Shown one piece after another: positions 1 through 11,526 of a stretch of DNA of 64,000 bases. The translations under genes and the position numbers were made by a program. The stretch is from the NCBI RefSeq assembly GCF_030272615.1, contig NC_081407.1, positions 266,113,574 through 266,177,573 of the forward strand, read 5' to 3'. This stretch comes from Cryptomeria japonica (Eukaryota; Streptophyta; Pinopsida; Cupressales; Cupressaceae). Position 1 is the first letter of the stretch, and every line of letters begins with the position of its first letter. The notes under the pieces are model-generated. The model saw only the letters and a list, made by a program, of their open reading frames with translations. It was not told the DNA's origin and ran no database searches.

Positions 1-747
1 AGGAAAATAGGAACTTAGTGAATTAATTAATAATTTCTCATTTATCAATTAATTCACAAAGAGGGAATAAAAAATTAGGAAAATTAGATAAATTAATTAA
101 TAATTTTTCATTTATTAATTAATTTATAATAAGAGGAAGATTGGGAAATTAATTAATAATTTTTCATTTATTAATTAACTCATAAAGAGAAGAATAATTA
201 ATTAGCCAATTAAATGAAACATTTAATTGTGACACGAAGACCTAGGATAAATAAATAAATTATTTAATCCTAGAGGAAGAAATGACACACAAGGTTAAAT
301 GATTAAATCACAAAACTCTGGAAGACGAATTAGGTCTTAAAAGATAATTGACTCGATTTGATTTGATTTTGGATTGATAAATGACCAATGTGATAAAATG
401 ATTCGATTGATAAATGATTTGATTGAGATTGGTTGACAAAAATCAATGACAAATTGACCAAATTGACATGATTGAAAAGGACAAGGATCGATGACGAATC
501 GATCGCAATATGACAAGATTGACAAGGAAAAAGATCGACCAAAATCATGATTAAAGATTGTTGACAAGACCAAATTCGAAAGCGAGACAACTGAAGAATG
601 TAGAAGAAAGACTCGATGCTCGCAAATGATAAAGACCAAGTGCGTGACATAGGAGAAATGTTAATGCGACGCAAAAACCTAAAATGAGGCAATGCGCAAT
701 TGTTAAAGTATGACCTCGCAAGCGTTGACCATTTTTGGGTGTCTACA
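1..747 (-). mobile_element. Gypsy-type LTR, U3 end, partial at window edge
   Basis: On the minus strand this block starts at 747 with TGTAGACACCCAAAAATGG, the same kind of start as three other LTRs in the window (43327, 60223, 60862). Positions 1-300 hold the AT-rich tract of repeated attaattaataatt-like words typical of this LTR group. No polypurine tract precedes it (748 onward), so it is read as the outer end of a 5' LTR or a solo LTR, with the rest of the element lying left of the window. The ORFs here are low-complexity and are not taken as genes. Confidence 0.6.
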
Positions 748-1346
748 ATATCTATATCCAAAGATAAACCTCTCCAATTTATTTGGAATTGAACTTAATC
801 AAGTATTTTTTACAATCACTATTCTCTATTCAGTGCAATGCTATGTTTCCTCTTTGCTTCTGTATCTGCACACCTTGCCCACATCTACTCTAACATCCTC
901 TACACAGCAACTTCCCATATTCTTCTACGCATTCCTATTCTCTTTCTGTGTAACCTTATGCAGTTTCCAACAAACTCTGCTCTATTTTACAACCACCAAT
1001 CAAGTTTTGGCTGCTCATTTGTCCTTTACATAGTCAAATTCCTCTTATCAATGCCCATGCATATATCCATCTCTATCTCCTCTTGCTCAGGCCCTCTATT
1101 TGCCTACTTCCTCACGCACAGGGTCTCTCCCTCTTGATTGATACCACTATCAATCCCTTCCTTCCCCACCCTTTGCTAATTTCCCAACGCAATTCTCTCG
1201 CAACCCACATCACATGCCACAGTAAGGTCTCACTTTTTCTTCTTAGCTGCTAAAATACCTTCTCCCTGTTGCTAATTTATAACATTATAATAATCTACAA
1301 AGTGATCATTTCAAATTCTTCTTCCTCTATTGATGCCTTTCCACAT
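748..1346. other. Unassigned spacer between Gypsy LTR and Copia-1
   Basis: CT-rich spacer with no recognisable gene. It is the left half of the Copia-1 insertion target; its right half continues at 7002. Short ORFs at 710-1033 and 838-1137 are leucine/phenylalanine/serine-rich products of pyrimidine-rich DNA and match no family I know. The minus strand could be an older part of the PPR pseudogene locus seen at 7130-7445, but no PPR motif is visible here. Confidence 0.4.
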
Positions 1347-2045
1347 TGTAAGGAAGCAAAGGTGTGCGGAAACGCTTCCTACGCTAATCTTGAGAGGACG
1401 GTTATGCAACTTTCAACTTAAATATTACTAAGATATCAAGAAATGCACAATAAAGCATAAACAAAATAGCAATGAACACATAACACAGTGATTACCATGG
1501 GGAAACCCTTCTGGGAGAAAAACCCCACCCTCCAAAACTTGCACAATGTATTATCAAATCAAGCTGATTACAATACACTTGCAATGCAAGTTCTTACAGG
1601 AGTGCATCACCACAACTCGAACTCAGAGAGACTCCTTCTAGCATCCAGTCTTGCAAAAAACTCAATTATCAAACTCCTCCCCAAGCCCTCCTTTTATAGT
1701 GATTTTACAACCTAGAAACCACTTGTGGTTTTACAAAACCATGGGCTTAACCACCATTCCACATGGTGCCCATTTTTGACATTTACATTTCCAAAATGGA
1801 AAAACAACCAGATTAAAATAGTAATCCCGTCCATAATTTTGTCCCCTAGCTTAAACCCTCTTAAACGTCACAAAATGAGTCATTAAGGCTCTAAAATGGC
1901 CCATCTATATTCTACTATGGACAAGACTCATTTTTAACAACTCACTAACCATTTTCCAATGCATAAACATGTGGAAAACTACCTCAAACAAATTATGGAA
2001 TTTTCCAGAAAAAGACTGCAAGGTTGAGACACATGTTTCTCAACA
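1347..2045 (-). repeat. Copia-1 3' LTR
   Basis: Direct repeat of 6303-7001 with identical length. The outer end is tgtaaggaagc at 1347 on the plus strand and the inner end is ctcaaca at 2045. Because the element reads on the minus strand, this is the downstream LTR. A short ORF at 1488-1715 inside it is not a gene. Confidence 0.95.
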
Positions 2046-2056
2046 TTCTCCCACTT
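2046..2056 (-). other. Copia-1 polypurine tract
   Basis: On the minus strand AAGTGGGAGAA lies directly against the 3' LTR, where the plus-strand DNA primer of reverse transcription is expected. Confidence 0.75.
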
Positions 2057-2133
2057 GTCGAACACCTTGCAAGAGTCAGGGGATCCAAAATATCATGGAC
2101 TTAATTGCTAGGGGCCGAGAGGCCCATAGACTC

Positions 2134-5100
2134 TTAACACCATCTGAATTTCTTTGTGCTCACGGGCTTAGTTAATGCATCAGCAACATTCACCAAAGTT
2201 TCTACCTTTTCCAGCTTCACCTTGCCATCCTCAATCATATCTCTCACAAAATGATATTGTACATCAATGTGCTTGGTCCTAGCATGAAAAGTAGGGTTCT
2301 TCGCTAGGCAGATTGCACTCTGACTGTCACTGTAAATTGTCATTGCACCCTGTTTGAACTCTATATCTGAACACAATCTCTTTAGCCAGATGGCTTCCTT
2401 ACAGGCATGAGTAGCTGCCATATATTCTACCTCAGTAGTGGACAAAGCGACCACAGCCTGTCGCTTGCTCATCCAACTGATTGCACCACCGAATAATGTA
2501 AACACATATGCATTGGTGGATCTTCTTCTATCAACATCACCGGCCCAGTCTGAATCCACATAGCCTCGAATATCTAAGGAATGCTCATTTCCTGTTCCAT
2601 GAAAAAATATCGAGTACTCTAAACTACCCCTCAAGTATCTGAAAACTCTTTTTACTGCATCCTAATGTGCTCTTCCTGGATTAGACATATAACAAGAAAG
2701 AACTCCCACTGCTTGGGCAATGTCTGGTCTTGTATAGACCATAGCATACATCAAACTTCTAACAGCACTCTGATATGGTACTCGACTCATCTCTTCCATC
2801 TCCAATGGGGATGTAGGACACTGTGAACTAGAAAGCTTTGTTCCCATTGTAATAGGAACACTCAATGGTCTTGAATCCTGCATATTGAATCTTTGCAAAA
2901 TAGTACCAACATACTTGCTCTGGCCTAGCCAAAGCTTTCTGTTTTGTCTATCTCTTACAATCTCCATTCCCAGAATGTGCCTAGCTGCACCAAGATCTTT
3001 CATTTCAAACTTTATCGAGAGCTGAGATTTTAACTCTGCAATCAAATGTTTTCCTTTGCCAATAAACAACATGTCATCGACATACAGGGCAATGACCAAG
3101 AAATGATCACCATCAGATTTAAAATATATACAGTGATCAGATTTAGATCACACAAATCCCAAACTCAACACATATGTATCAAACTTCTGGTACCACATCC
3201 TAGGACTCTATTTTAAACCATACAAGGATTTCTTCAACTTACAGACCAAATTACTTTTACCTTTTACCACATAGTGCTCTGGCTGTGTCATGTAAATTTT
3301 TTCCTCCAAATCTCCATGAAGGAAAGTTGTTTTCACATCCATTTGCTCAATCTCTAGATCATAGGCTGCTGCAATAGAAAGTAAAAAGCTAATGAATGTC
3401 ATTTTGGCTACTGGAGAAAAAATCTCACCATAATCTACTCCCTCAACCTGAGAGTAACCTTTTGCAACCAAACATGCTTTATACTTCTCAATGCTTCCAT
3501 CTGAACCCATCTTCTTCTTGAACACCCATTTACAACCAACAGGCTTTCGTCCTTCAGGCAATGGTACAAGGTCCCATGTTTCATTCCTCTTAAGAGCTGC
3601 CATTTCTTCATCCATGGCTATTTTCCAGGACTCTGAATCATTCATACCAAGAGCCTCTTCTACAGATCTCGGTTCATCAATGTTAGCATTCAATGCAAAT
3701 ATGCATCTCCAATCATCAGGAGAATACCCATACCTTTCAGTTGGTTTCCTTTGTCTAGTAGACCTTCGAGCAAGATTTGGTTCAGGTTCAGCTTCAGGTT
3801 CAGCTTCAAGTACCTCTTCTTCCTCTGATGATTCAGAACTCATAGAGCTCTCCTCGACTTCTTGTCTTTCTAAGGGCCTCGATTCAACTTTCTCCGGTGT
3901 AGCAAGTAGTTGAATCACATCTTTCTTTTGTTCTATTTGTTCTGGCTGCACTGTAACAGAAGAAGGCTTAGTTTCTCTAAAACTAACACTTCTTGAATAA
4001 AATACCTTTTGTTCAACTGGATTCCAAAGCTTGTATCCTTTTACACCATAACTATATCCGATGAAAATACATTTAACAACTTTGTTGTCCAATTTTGTCC
4101 GCTTCTCCTTTGGCACATGAGCATATGCTTCGCAATCGAACACTCTTAGATGTCTAAGTGAAGGCTTGTGGCCCGACCATGCTTCCATTGGTGTCTTATC
4201 AACAAGAGCTGATGTAGGAGACCTGTTTATCAGGTAGTAGGCAGTGGCTACAGCTTCAGCCCAGAACTTTTGTTCTAGTCCAGTTCCACTCAGCATACTC
4301 CTAGCCTTCTCCATCAAGGTCCTGTTCATTCTTTCTGCAACTCCATTCTGTTGTGGAGAATACGGAGTTGTCTTCTCTCTTTTAATACCACAATCTTTAC
4401 AAAATGTGTCAAAATCATTGGAGCAAAATTCACCACCATTATCAGTTCTCAAACATTTTATTTTCTTTCCAGTCTGCAACTCAACCATTGCTTTAAATTC
4501 TTTGAAACGACTAAAAACTTTAGTTTTACTCCTAAGAAAATAAACCCATGTTCTTCTACTGAAATCATCAATGAAAGAAACATAATAAACTGATCTACCA
4601 ATAGAAGGAACATCAACTGGACCAAATATATCCGAATGGATTAGATCCAAAATACATGAAGACTTATGAGAACTTGAGTAAAACTGAATGTGGTTTTGTT
4701 TACCATAGATACAATGCTCACAAAAATCAAATTCAAGATTGCAATCATTCAACCCATCAACAAGGTTCTTATTTTTCAAGGTCCGTAGACCCTTCTCACC
4801 TATGTGGCCAAGTCTCTGGTGCCATAACATGGTCTTCTCTGTAGGCAAATTTGATTCAGTAGACAGAGCACCCTTGGGTACCCAAAAACCACGACCATCT
4901 GTTGAAAGAGAAACCCTCTCCTTTTCCAACTGAGTAGTCTTTTTCACAATCTTATCAGAAGTACTATTGCACTCAACTGTGCATGCATCAAGCTGGTACA
5001 GTGTACCCAATCTGCTTCCTCTTGCTATCACCCTAGCACCTCTTACCATTTTCACACCTGCTTCAGAAAATTGTACATGCACACCCGCATCTATTAGCTT

Positions 5101-6180
5101 GCTAACAGATAACAAATTCCTTGCTAGTCCTGGGATATGCAAGACAGCATCAAATCTTCTAATTCTACCATCATAAAATTTCACACGAATACTTCCACGA
5201 CCAACAATATCAAGTACTGAGTTATCACCCAAATACACCTTACCACCATCAAAATTTTCATACTTACTAAACTAGTTTCTATTAGGAGTCATGTGGAAAG
5301 ATGCACCTGAGTCTATTAACCATGCATTGTCACCTGCACGAGTGGCCAAGGCTGTGATGAAAGCATCTCCATCTTCCTTCTTGGACTCAGAATCAGAATC
5401 TTGCTTCTTCTTCTTCTTCTTTTTCTTCTCCTCTTTGCAGTCCTTTCGGAAGTGTCCGGGTTTGCCACAGTTCCAGCAGATTGCCTTGGACTTCGCAGGA
5501 GATTTTGATCTCCCCTTATTCTTGGACTTAGAACGGCCATGCTGCTTTTCGTTCTTGCCTCTTTCTTTTGGTCTTCCTCGAACACTCAAAGCCTCTTTGG
5601 CATTCAGAGAGACCTTCCTTCTCATCTCCTCAGAAAGTAGAGAACCAACAACATCCTCCATCTTCAAGATGACTGCAGTGCTCCCTATGGCCATCACAAG
5701 GCTATCCCATGAGTCTGGCAACGAACATAACAGGATTTGGCACCTTTCTTCTTCATGCATTGGCACCCCAACAGAGGTCAACTGAGTTACCAACATATTA
5801 AAGCTTTCCAGATGCTCAGAAATTCATCCACCTTCTTCCATTCTCAAAGAATACAATTTCTTCCTTAAGAAGATCTTGTTCACAAGTGATTTCGCTTGGT
5901 AGATCTCACTTAGCTTCTTCCAAAGCTTCTTTGCAGTAGATTCTTCATGGACATTTATCAAAATAGAGTCTGCAAGACACAATTTGATGAGACCTTTAGC
6001 TTTTCTATCAGTCACATCATATTGTGTGGCTAAAGTCGGATCTACGGGCCTATGCTTATTCTCATCAATTGCATCCCATAGATCTCGATCAATCAATAGA
6101 TCTTCCATCTTCAGCTTCCACATCTCAAAGTTTGTGCCAAAAAACTTCTCTACATCAATCCTCCTTGAAATGCTTGCCAT
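2134..6180 (-). pseudogene. Copia-1 Gag-Pol polyprotein, broken by stops
   Basis: This encodes the Copia polyprotein that packages, reverse-transcribes and integrates the element. In order on the minus strand: Gag, probably from the ATG at 6180 (MASISRRIDVEKFFG); CCHC knuckle CWNCGKPGHFRKDC; protease DSGA in WLIDSGASFHMT; integrase HHCC and D,D35E with HSDIFGP, TDNGGEF and NGVAERMNR; RT with MDVK and YVDDML; and RNase H with DSDWAGD and STTEVEYMA. Separate reading frames are cut by in-frame stops at 5824 (TGA), 5272 (TAG), 3208 (TAG, after SLYGLK where Q is usual), 3148 (TGA), 2662 (TAG) and 2134 (TAA, about ten codons before the usual end). All pieces stay in one frame, so point mutations rather than indels did the damage. 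Confidence 0.93.
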
Positions 6181-6282
6181 CTTTTCAATCCTGCAACACA
6201 GAAATGAAAAACTTTGCACAAGCTTCCACTCAAACCTTGATTAGCTCAAAAAACCCTATAGCCAACAAATAGAACAAAAATC

Positions 6283-6300
6283 GGCCAGGCTCTGATACCA
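6283..6300 (-). other. Copia-1 primer-binding site (tRNA-iMet)
   Basis: On the minus strand TGGTATCAGAGCCTGG starts two bases inside the 5' LTR. It matches the complement of the 3' end of plant initiator tRNA-Met, the usual Copia primer. Confidence 0.9.
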
Positions 6301-6302
6301 CT

Positions 6303-7001
6303 TGTAAGGAAGCAAAGGTGTGCGGAAACGCTTCCTACGCTAATCTTGAGAGGATGGTTATGCAACTTTCAACTTAGATATTACTAAGATATCAAGAAAT
6401 GCACAATAAAGCATAAACAAAATAGCAATGAACACATAACACAGTGATTACCGTGGGGAAACCCTTCTGGGAGAAAAACCCCACCCTCCAAAACTCGCAC
6501 AATGTATTATCAAATCAAGCTGATTACAATACACTTGCAATGCAAGTTCTTATAGGAGCGCATCACCACAACTCGAACTCAGAGAGACTCCTTCTAGCAT
6601 CTAGTCTTGCAAAAAAATCAATTATCAAACTCCTCCCCAAGCCCTCCTTTTATAGTGATTTTACAACCTGGAAACCACTTGTGGTTTTACAAAACCATGG
6701 GCTTAACCACCATGCCACATGGTGCCCATTTTTGACATTTACATTTCCAAAATGGAAAAACAACCAGATTAAAATAGTAATCCCGTCCATAATTTTGTCC
6801 CCTAGCTTAGACCCTCTTAAAAGTCACAAAATGAGTCATTAAGGCTCTAAAATGGCCCATCTATATTCTACTATGGACAAGACTCATTTTTAACAACTCA
6901 CTAACCATTTTCCAATGCATAAACATGTGGAAAACTACCTCAAACAAATTCTGGAATTTTCCAGAAAAAGACTGCAAGGTTGAGACACATGTTTCTCAAC
7001 A
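6303..7001 (-). repeat. Copia-1 5' LTR
   Basis: The upstream LTR of the minus-strand element and direct repeat partner of 1347-2045. It ends at 7001 and is followed by the target duplication CACAT at 7002-7006. A 132-codon ORF inside (6444-6842) is a chance opening shared with the other LTR. Confidence 0.95.
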
Positions 7002-7129
7002 CACATATTAATCCTCAAATGCTCTACTTTCTCTACCATTTCAACTTTGACAGCCCCAAAATCGATGGGTGTCTCCCCGTCTTTATTCCACCTTTGCGAC
7101 TCTTCACTTCCATTTCCATTTACCACTGG

Positions 7130-7445
7130 GAGTTGAATGGTTATAGACTTGTCAATTGTAGTTGTTCAAAAGTTTCTAATGCCTTTCCATTTTGTACATA
7201 TCCTCCAATCAATGCAGTCAATGAGACCACATTTCACTGAGAGATTTATTTAGAAAGCCTTATCATCACATCCCACAAGATCGTGTCCTTGTGGGGCATT
7301 TTCTCAAGTAGTTCCACAGCCTTATGTATGCTTCCACATATTGCTTACATATCAATCAAGGCATTTGCATCTAAGACATCTCTCAAAAAATACGATTTCA
7401 AATATTCCTTATGGAACACCATACCCTGATCCAATTACCTATGAA
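7130..7445 (-). pseudogene. Decayed pentatricopeptide-repeat (PPR) gene fragment
   Basis: No long ORF, but the minus strand reads as worn PLS-type PPR motifs: from about 7442 a stretch like LDQGMVFHKEYLKS, then DVLDANALIDM, a stop, CGSIHKAVELLEKMPHKDT, and further on NVVSLTALIGGYVQNGKALE. The words ALIDMYAKCGS, MPxKDxxxW and ALIxGYxQNG are hallmarks of plant organelle RNA-binding PPR proteins. Stops interrupt every motif, so it is dead. The downstream part would have continued across the Copia-1 insertion point at 7002. Assignment rests on motif similarity read by eye. Confidence 0.6.
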
Positions 7446-10400
7446 ATTCTTTTTAAAGTAAAACTCACAAAATGAAGTAGGATAATAGAATTACCTTTTC
7501 AGGTTTTAAGCAACGTGTAGTGAACTCCATTAGTGTGTTGGATATACAAATTAATTCTCTTAACTCCTTTTCTAGCATCGCATTGGAACAACTGTCATCT
7601 TCCTCTCGCAACTCTATTTGTCACTCTTTTCTCCTCTTGTAGATTTACAGTTGCCATTTGTCGTCCTCCTTCACCAATGTCTTTCTCCTTTATTTTTCTC
7701 CTTTGTGCGATCAAATCCACCATTATCTGAACTCCTCCACCAAATTATCTATCCACTCTTCTCCTATTTTGTGGATTTTGATCCACCACAAACTGACCAC
7801 CTCTACCAAAATCTTCCTATGCCATCATCTACTACTTCCACGTACAAATATGCAACCTTCTAACACCAATCTACAACATTTTCTAAAACCACTTGCACTT
7901 TGTCTGCAATTTCTACATTCACATATGCAACATTTGCAACTTATGAATTCTTCCTTACATCTACTTGCACTAACTCATTTCTATTCATCCCTACTTCACA
8001 AAACTGAAATAATTACCTCTGTAGTTAGTAGAAACATCCTCTTCAATCTCTACTACACCCTATTTATCATTCAGACTAAAGAAATCTTCAACCTTTTTGA
8101 TCCCAACTCCAAGAAATACACCATCTTTGTTAGGTCCTTAATTAAATATATGTTCTTCATAAACCTCTACTACAATCTCCAAGCCTACTTTCTAAACCAC
8201 TTCCTCTTCTACTACCTTGAACTTGTGAGGTATCTTCATCTCCATCAAATTCTCTATTTTCATTAGTTAAATGATGATCCATAGTGACCATTTTCTCTCC
8301 TCTTTCTTCTTCATTTCTCACCTCATTTCTTTTCTTCTTTCCATTTATGATATCTACACTTGTGTGGGTTTCTCTTACATCTTTCTTCCATCCAAGGGTT
8401 GCAACTATCCCTTTTAAGAGGCTTTTCCTTGTCTCAAACTCTAGATTCCCAATATTGTTCCAAAAATGGAATTATGAAGGGTCTTATCATGATCCATCTC
8501 ATCGTTCTCTTTGAACTCATCTTCTTCTCATTTGCAGCTACAATGTTTCACTCACAATACACTATGTGCAATATTGTGGCTTCAAGATCTTGATGCTCAA
8601 GACTTCACTCTCTTGCCTGCAATAGTCCACAAGAACTTCTTCACAACCGGTACACACTTTCAAGTGCAAACTACTTCATAATCAGTAGTATTTGATAGAG
8701 ATTATGCTCAATCTTATGCATTGCCAATCATTTGTTTGTAGTCCTAAAGGAGACATTAGATGCTTCTTTAGATACTAGAGTTGGGACATCTTTGATGAAA
8801 ATTATGCCAAATGCTCCAAATAAGGTTGTATTGAGTGCTATTAAATTTATTTTTTGTGATGACAATGGTGTTGGTGATAACAAGATTGATTATGCACATC
8901 TTTGAAATTTTATGGATTCCCTTTATGTTCAATCTATGCCTTTGGTTTGAATTTTTATGATTTATTTTGATGATGTTGATGTAATTGTTGTTTAAGTGTG
9001 CTTCTATTGTAGAGGGACTTTTATTATAAACATGTTTGATATATTTTAGTGGAGACTTCATAGAGATGAGTGATGTATGCTTCAAATGTTTTGTAGAATT
9101 GTTGATTGTGTAGCATTGGTAGTTTATTTTATTTTTTTACTTTGTTTTTTATAATAATTTCTTCCATGTAGAAAAAGGAGGAACTTTAATAAGCAATAGA
9201 TAATGGTAGACATAACAACAATTCATTAGCAATAATCAAGTAAATATTGCATAAGTTATGCCATTTAGGTCCCCAAGTATTACATTCAATAGTTGGAATG
9301 ATGATTGAAGAGTTGACAATGATCATGATATATAGGTCCCCAAATAATTGATATCTAATTTGATTAAGATTTTGAGATTATAGGTTACATAATTTTAGAC
9401 ATTCCATAAAGATGAGATGACCATGCATGGGCATATTTGGAGTGAGAACCTATTATGAGAGTGACTCATTGTGATCAGTTGTAGTTTGATCATCTTTTAT
9501 TAGAGTGATTGCCTATAGGATGACCAACAATGGTCACCTATAGCTTAACTATCCATGATTGTAAAGTGACTTGACTATAAAATGTTGATTAACCATTTTT
9601 TAGAGATGATCAACTATAGGCCCTTAGTCAAGAAAGTGTTGTAGCATATAATTTGGAGTTTTTCTTTAAAGTTTTCATTATAGGAGAGAAAGGATGGAAT
9701 AATAACCACTTTTTTCTAATGCTATTATCAAAGGGAATGAAAGGTAATGAATAGTAAGAATAGTTTCTAGTTAATTATTAGTTTTGATAGTTATAAATTT
9801 TAATTTTCTATTATATTAGAGTTTTTAAATCTATATATACAGGACATTCATTCAAATAAAACAATAAAAAATTATTAAATATGATTCTACATTTTATATT
9901 CCTTGCAACACTTCAAATTTATGTTGATATATTTGGCAACTCCCTCTCACTTTAAGTTGATGCAAATTATACCAAAATTACATTTAAATTTATGTTATAG
10001 AATTGAAGAGTTTGTAAATAATTTCCACTTAGTAAATATGTTTAGGTTGTTTTCTTAGTATTTTGTGTGATATAAGAAAAAAGGATGCACTAGTTGAACA
10101 TGATTCAATATTTGGGATAGTATTTGTTGATTTGATATTAAATATTTTTAATAGTATAACATTAATAGTTGTGATTTTTAAGTTGTTAGTATTAATCATG
10201 AGTACTCATAATTGAATGAAATGTGTTCTTAAGCTCAAAAAGATAATAAATCATGTGATGTCACATCAGCACACCAATAAACATAGCTAGATGCACAACT
10301 ACTTCTTTCAAAGATTTTTTATTTGCCTCAACAAAAAATATGGTGATTGGCATCACATTTGATAATGTTGCCATGAAAACTTAGTTATAAGCATCGGACT

Positions 10401-10580
10401 TGCCAAGTGAATTGTGGTAATAAATTGGGAGTGATCTGAAATTACCATAAAATTTTTTATAAGTTTGAAAATAGAATGCTCAACTACTATGTCCTCTCCT
10501 CTAATACATCAAATAAATAAATTGAACCATAATATTTATTAATATATATTATATGTTTTTCACACATTTTCAATCACTTA
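7446..10580. other. Spacer without recognised genes
   Basis: About 3.1 kb of AT-rich spacer. On the minus strand 7495-7612 is an open run (around ELRELICISNTLMEF) ending at GAAAAG followed by gtaatt, which could be an old exon just upstream of the PPR relic; I do not recognise it. The 202-codon ORF at 7658-8266 is pyrimidine-rich and repetitive and is treated as chance. From 8770 to 10580 I see only AT-rich DNA with no motif, terminal repeat or RNA gene. Confidence 0.5.
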
Positions 10581-11289
10581 CTTCAGCTTCAGTGAACTAG
10601 ATCACTGAAAATGAATTACAAATGAAGATAGTAAACGATAGAATGAATTCGTCCGAGTAGACTTAGTAAATGAGCAGTGGCAATGTGAATCTCTGTCTAT
10701 TGATAATACGAAAGATATTCGTAAAAAATGAAAGTAAGAACTTACGATTATCTATCCAGCCATCTAAAAAACAAACCTTAAGAAGAAAATACTCCTTTAA
10801 AGTTTGTTTTTTAAGTGCCTAGGGTAAACTTTACACTCCAGTCAAAGCCGTGTGGAACACAACCAGTAAGGTAGCATCGGGGAAAACACTTTTGTCATTT
10901 GAGTTTCTACTTTTCTTTCCACGCCTGCCTATAAGTTTCAGCCGCCATCCTATTACACATTAAAAGCTAGTAAAACTAGAGGCACGTTTAACTTTTCTGC
11001 TATATTGTAATTATGAATTCTCAACGGCCAAAGTGCACGTCTCTGAGTGACATTCAATTACGATATTTCTGTGAACCAGACATCACAATGCATGTTTCAC
11101 CGTAATTATTAGCTAATTTAAAATTAAAAGCAGACTTCACTTAATCTATGGACCACAATGAAACCGGGGTAACTGCATTAATTTATGCGGTGAACACTTG
11201 AGTATAAAGTTAATACAATACATTTAATGCCAAAAGCTGCGCACTCGAAAGATTTTTTAATTGTGAAAGGTCCATCTTAGGTGCTATAT
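10581..11289 (+). promoter_or_regulatory. Distal promoter of peroxidase copy 1, cut off by Copia-2
   Basis: From about 10650 this stretch aligns by eye with the upstream region of peroxidase copy 2 (30640-31000). Shared words include gaattcgtcc, gcagtggcaatgtgaatc versus gcactggcaatgtgaatc, ctttctaccac-like runs, tttctttccacgcc, and tgcacgtctct near 11035. It is therefore duplicated gene-flanking DNA rather than random spacer. It is now about 5.7 kb from the start codon because Copia-2 lies between it and the TATA box. At 11046-11055 copy 1 has gagtgacatt where copy 2 has gagtgacgtt, so the TGACG core is absent here. Confidence 0.65.
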
Positions 11290-11518
11290 TGTTAGGGCAG
11301 AAATGTAAATGAAATGACAAAAATAAAATGAAACACTTTTCAATTAGTATTCAAGAAGTACTTGCTGCATAATAAAGGCAGCGAACAGTTTGCACAGTTA
11401 CACAAAAACTGTCAGATGGAACAAATAAGTTATAACTGTACAAAAACTAATAAAATCAAACAAAACTAAAATTAACCTAAAATTACTAAGTTTTAACCTA
11501 AAGATTAATACATTAACA
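11290..11518 (-). repeat. Copia-2 3' LTR
   Basis: 229-bp direct repeat of 15897-16125. On the minus strand a polypurine tract AAGGGGGAGA (11519-11528) abuts it. The outer flank is the target duplication ctatat. Confidence 0.95.
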
Positions 11519-11526
11519 TCTCCCCC

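Larger units (their letters stand above)
1347..7001 (-). mobile_element. Full-length Copia LTR retrotransposon (Copia-1)
   Basis: A complete 5655-bp element on the minus strand. It has two 699-bp LTRs beginning TG and ending CA, a primer-binding site matching initiator tRNA-Met, a gag-protease-integrase-RT-RNase H order typical of Copia (Pseudoviridae), and a polypurine tract. The 5-bp target duplication CACAT is perfect (1342-1346 and 7002-7006). By eye the LTRs differ at about 13 of 699 positions (about 98% identity), mostly transitions. The polyprotein has several nonsense codons, so this copy cannot move by itself. It interrupts an older spacer carrying a PPR relic. Confidence 0.95.

Noticed and set aside
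1488-1715. ORF repeated in both Copia-1 LTRs
   Set aside because: Present twice only because it is in the LTR; not conserved in length (75 versus 132 codons).
3491-3913. Plus-strand ORF inside Copia-1
   Set aside because: Shadow of the antisense pol frame; serine-rich from the acidic hinge read backwards.
5291-5785. 164-codon plus-strand ORF with poly-F
   Set aside because: Antisense of the lysine-rich Gag tail; no domain.
7658-8266. 202-codon ORF
   Set aside because: Low-complexity, pyrimidine-rich DNA with H/L/S/F-rich product and no motif.
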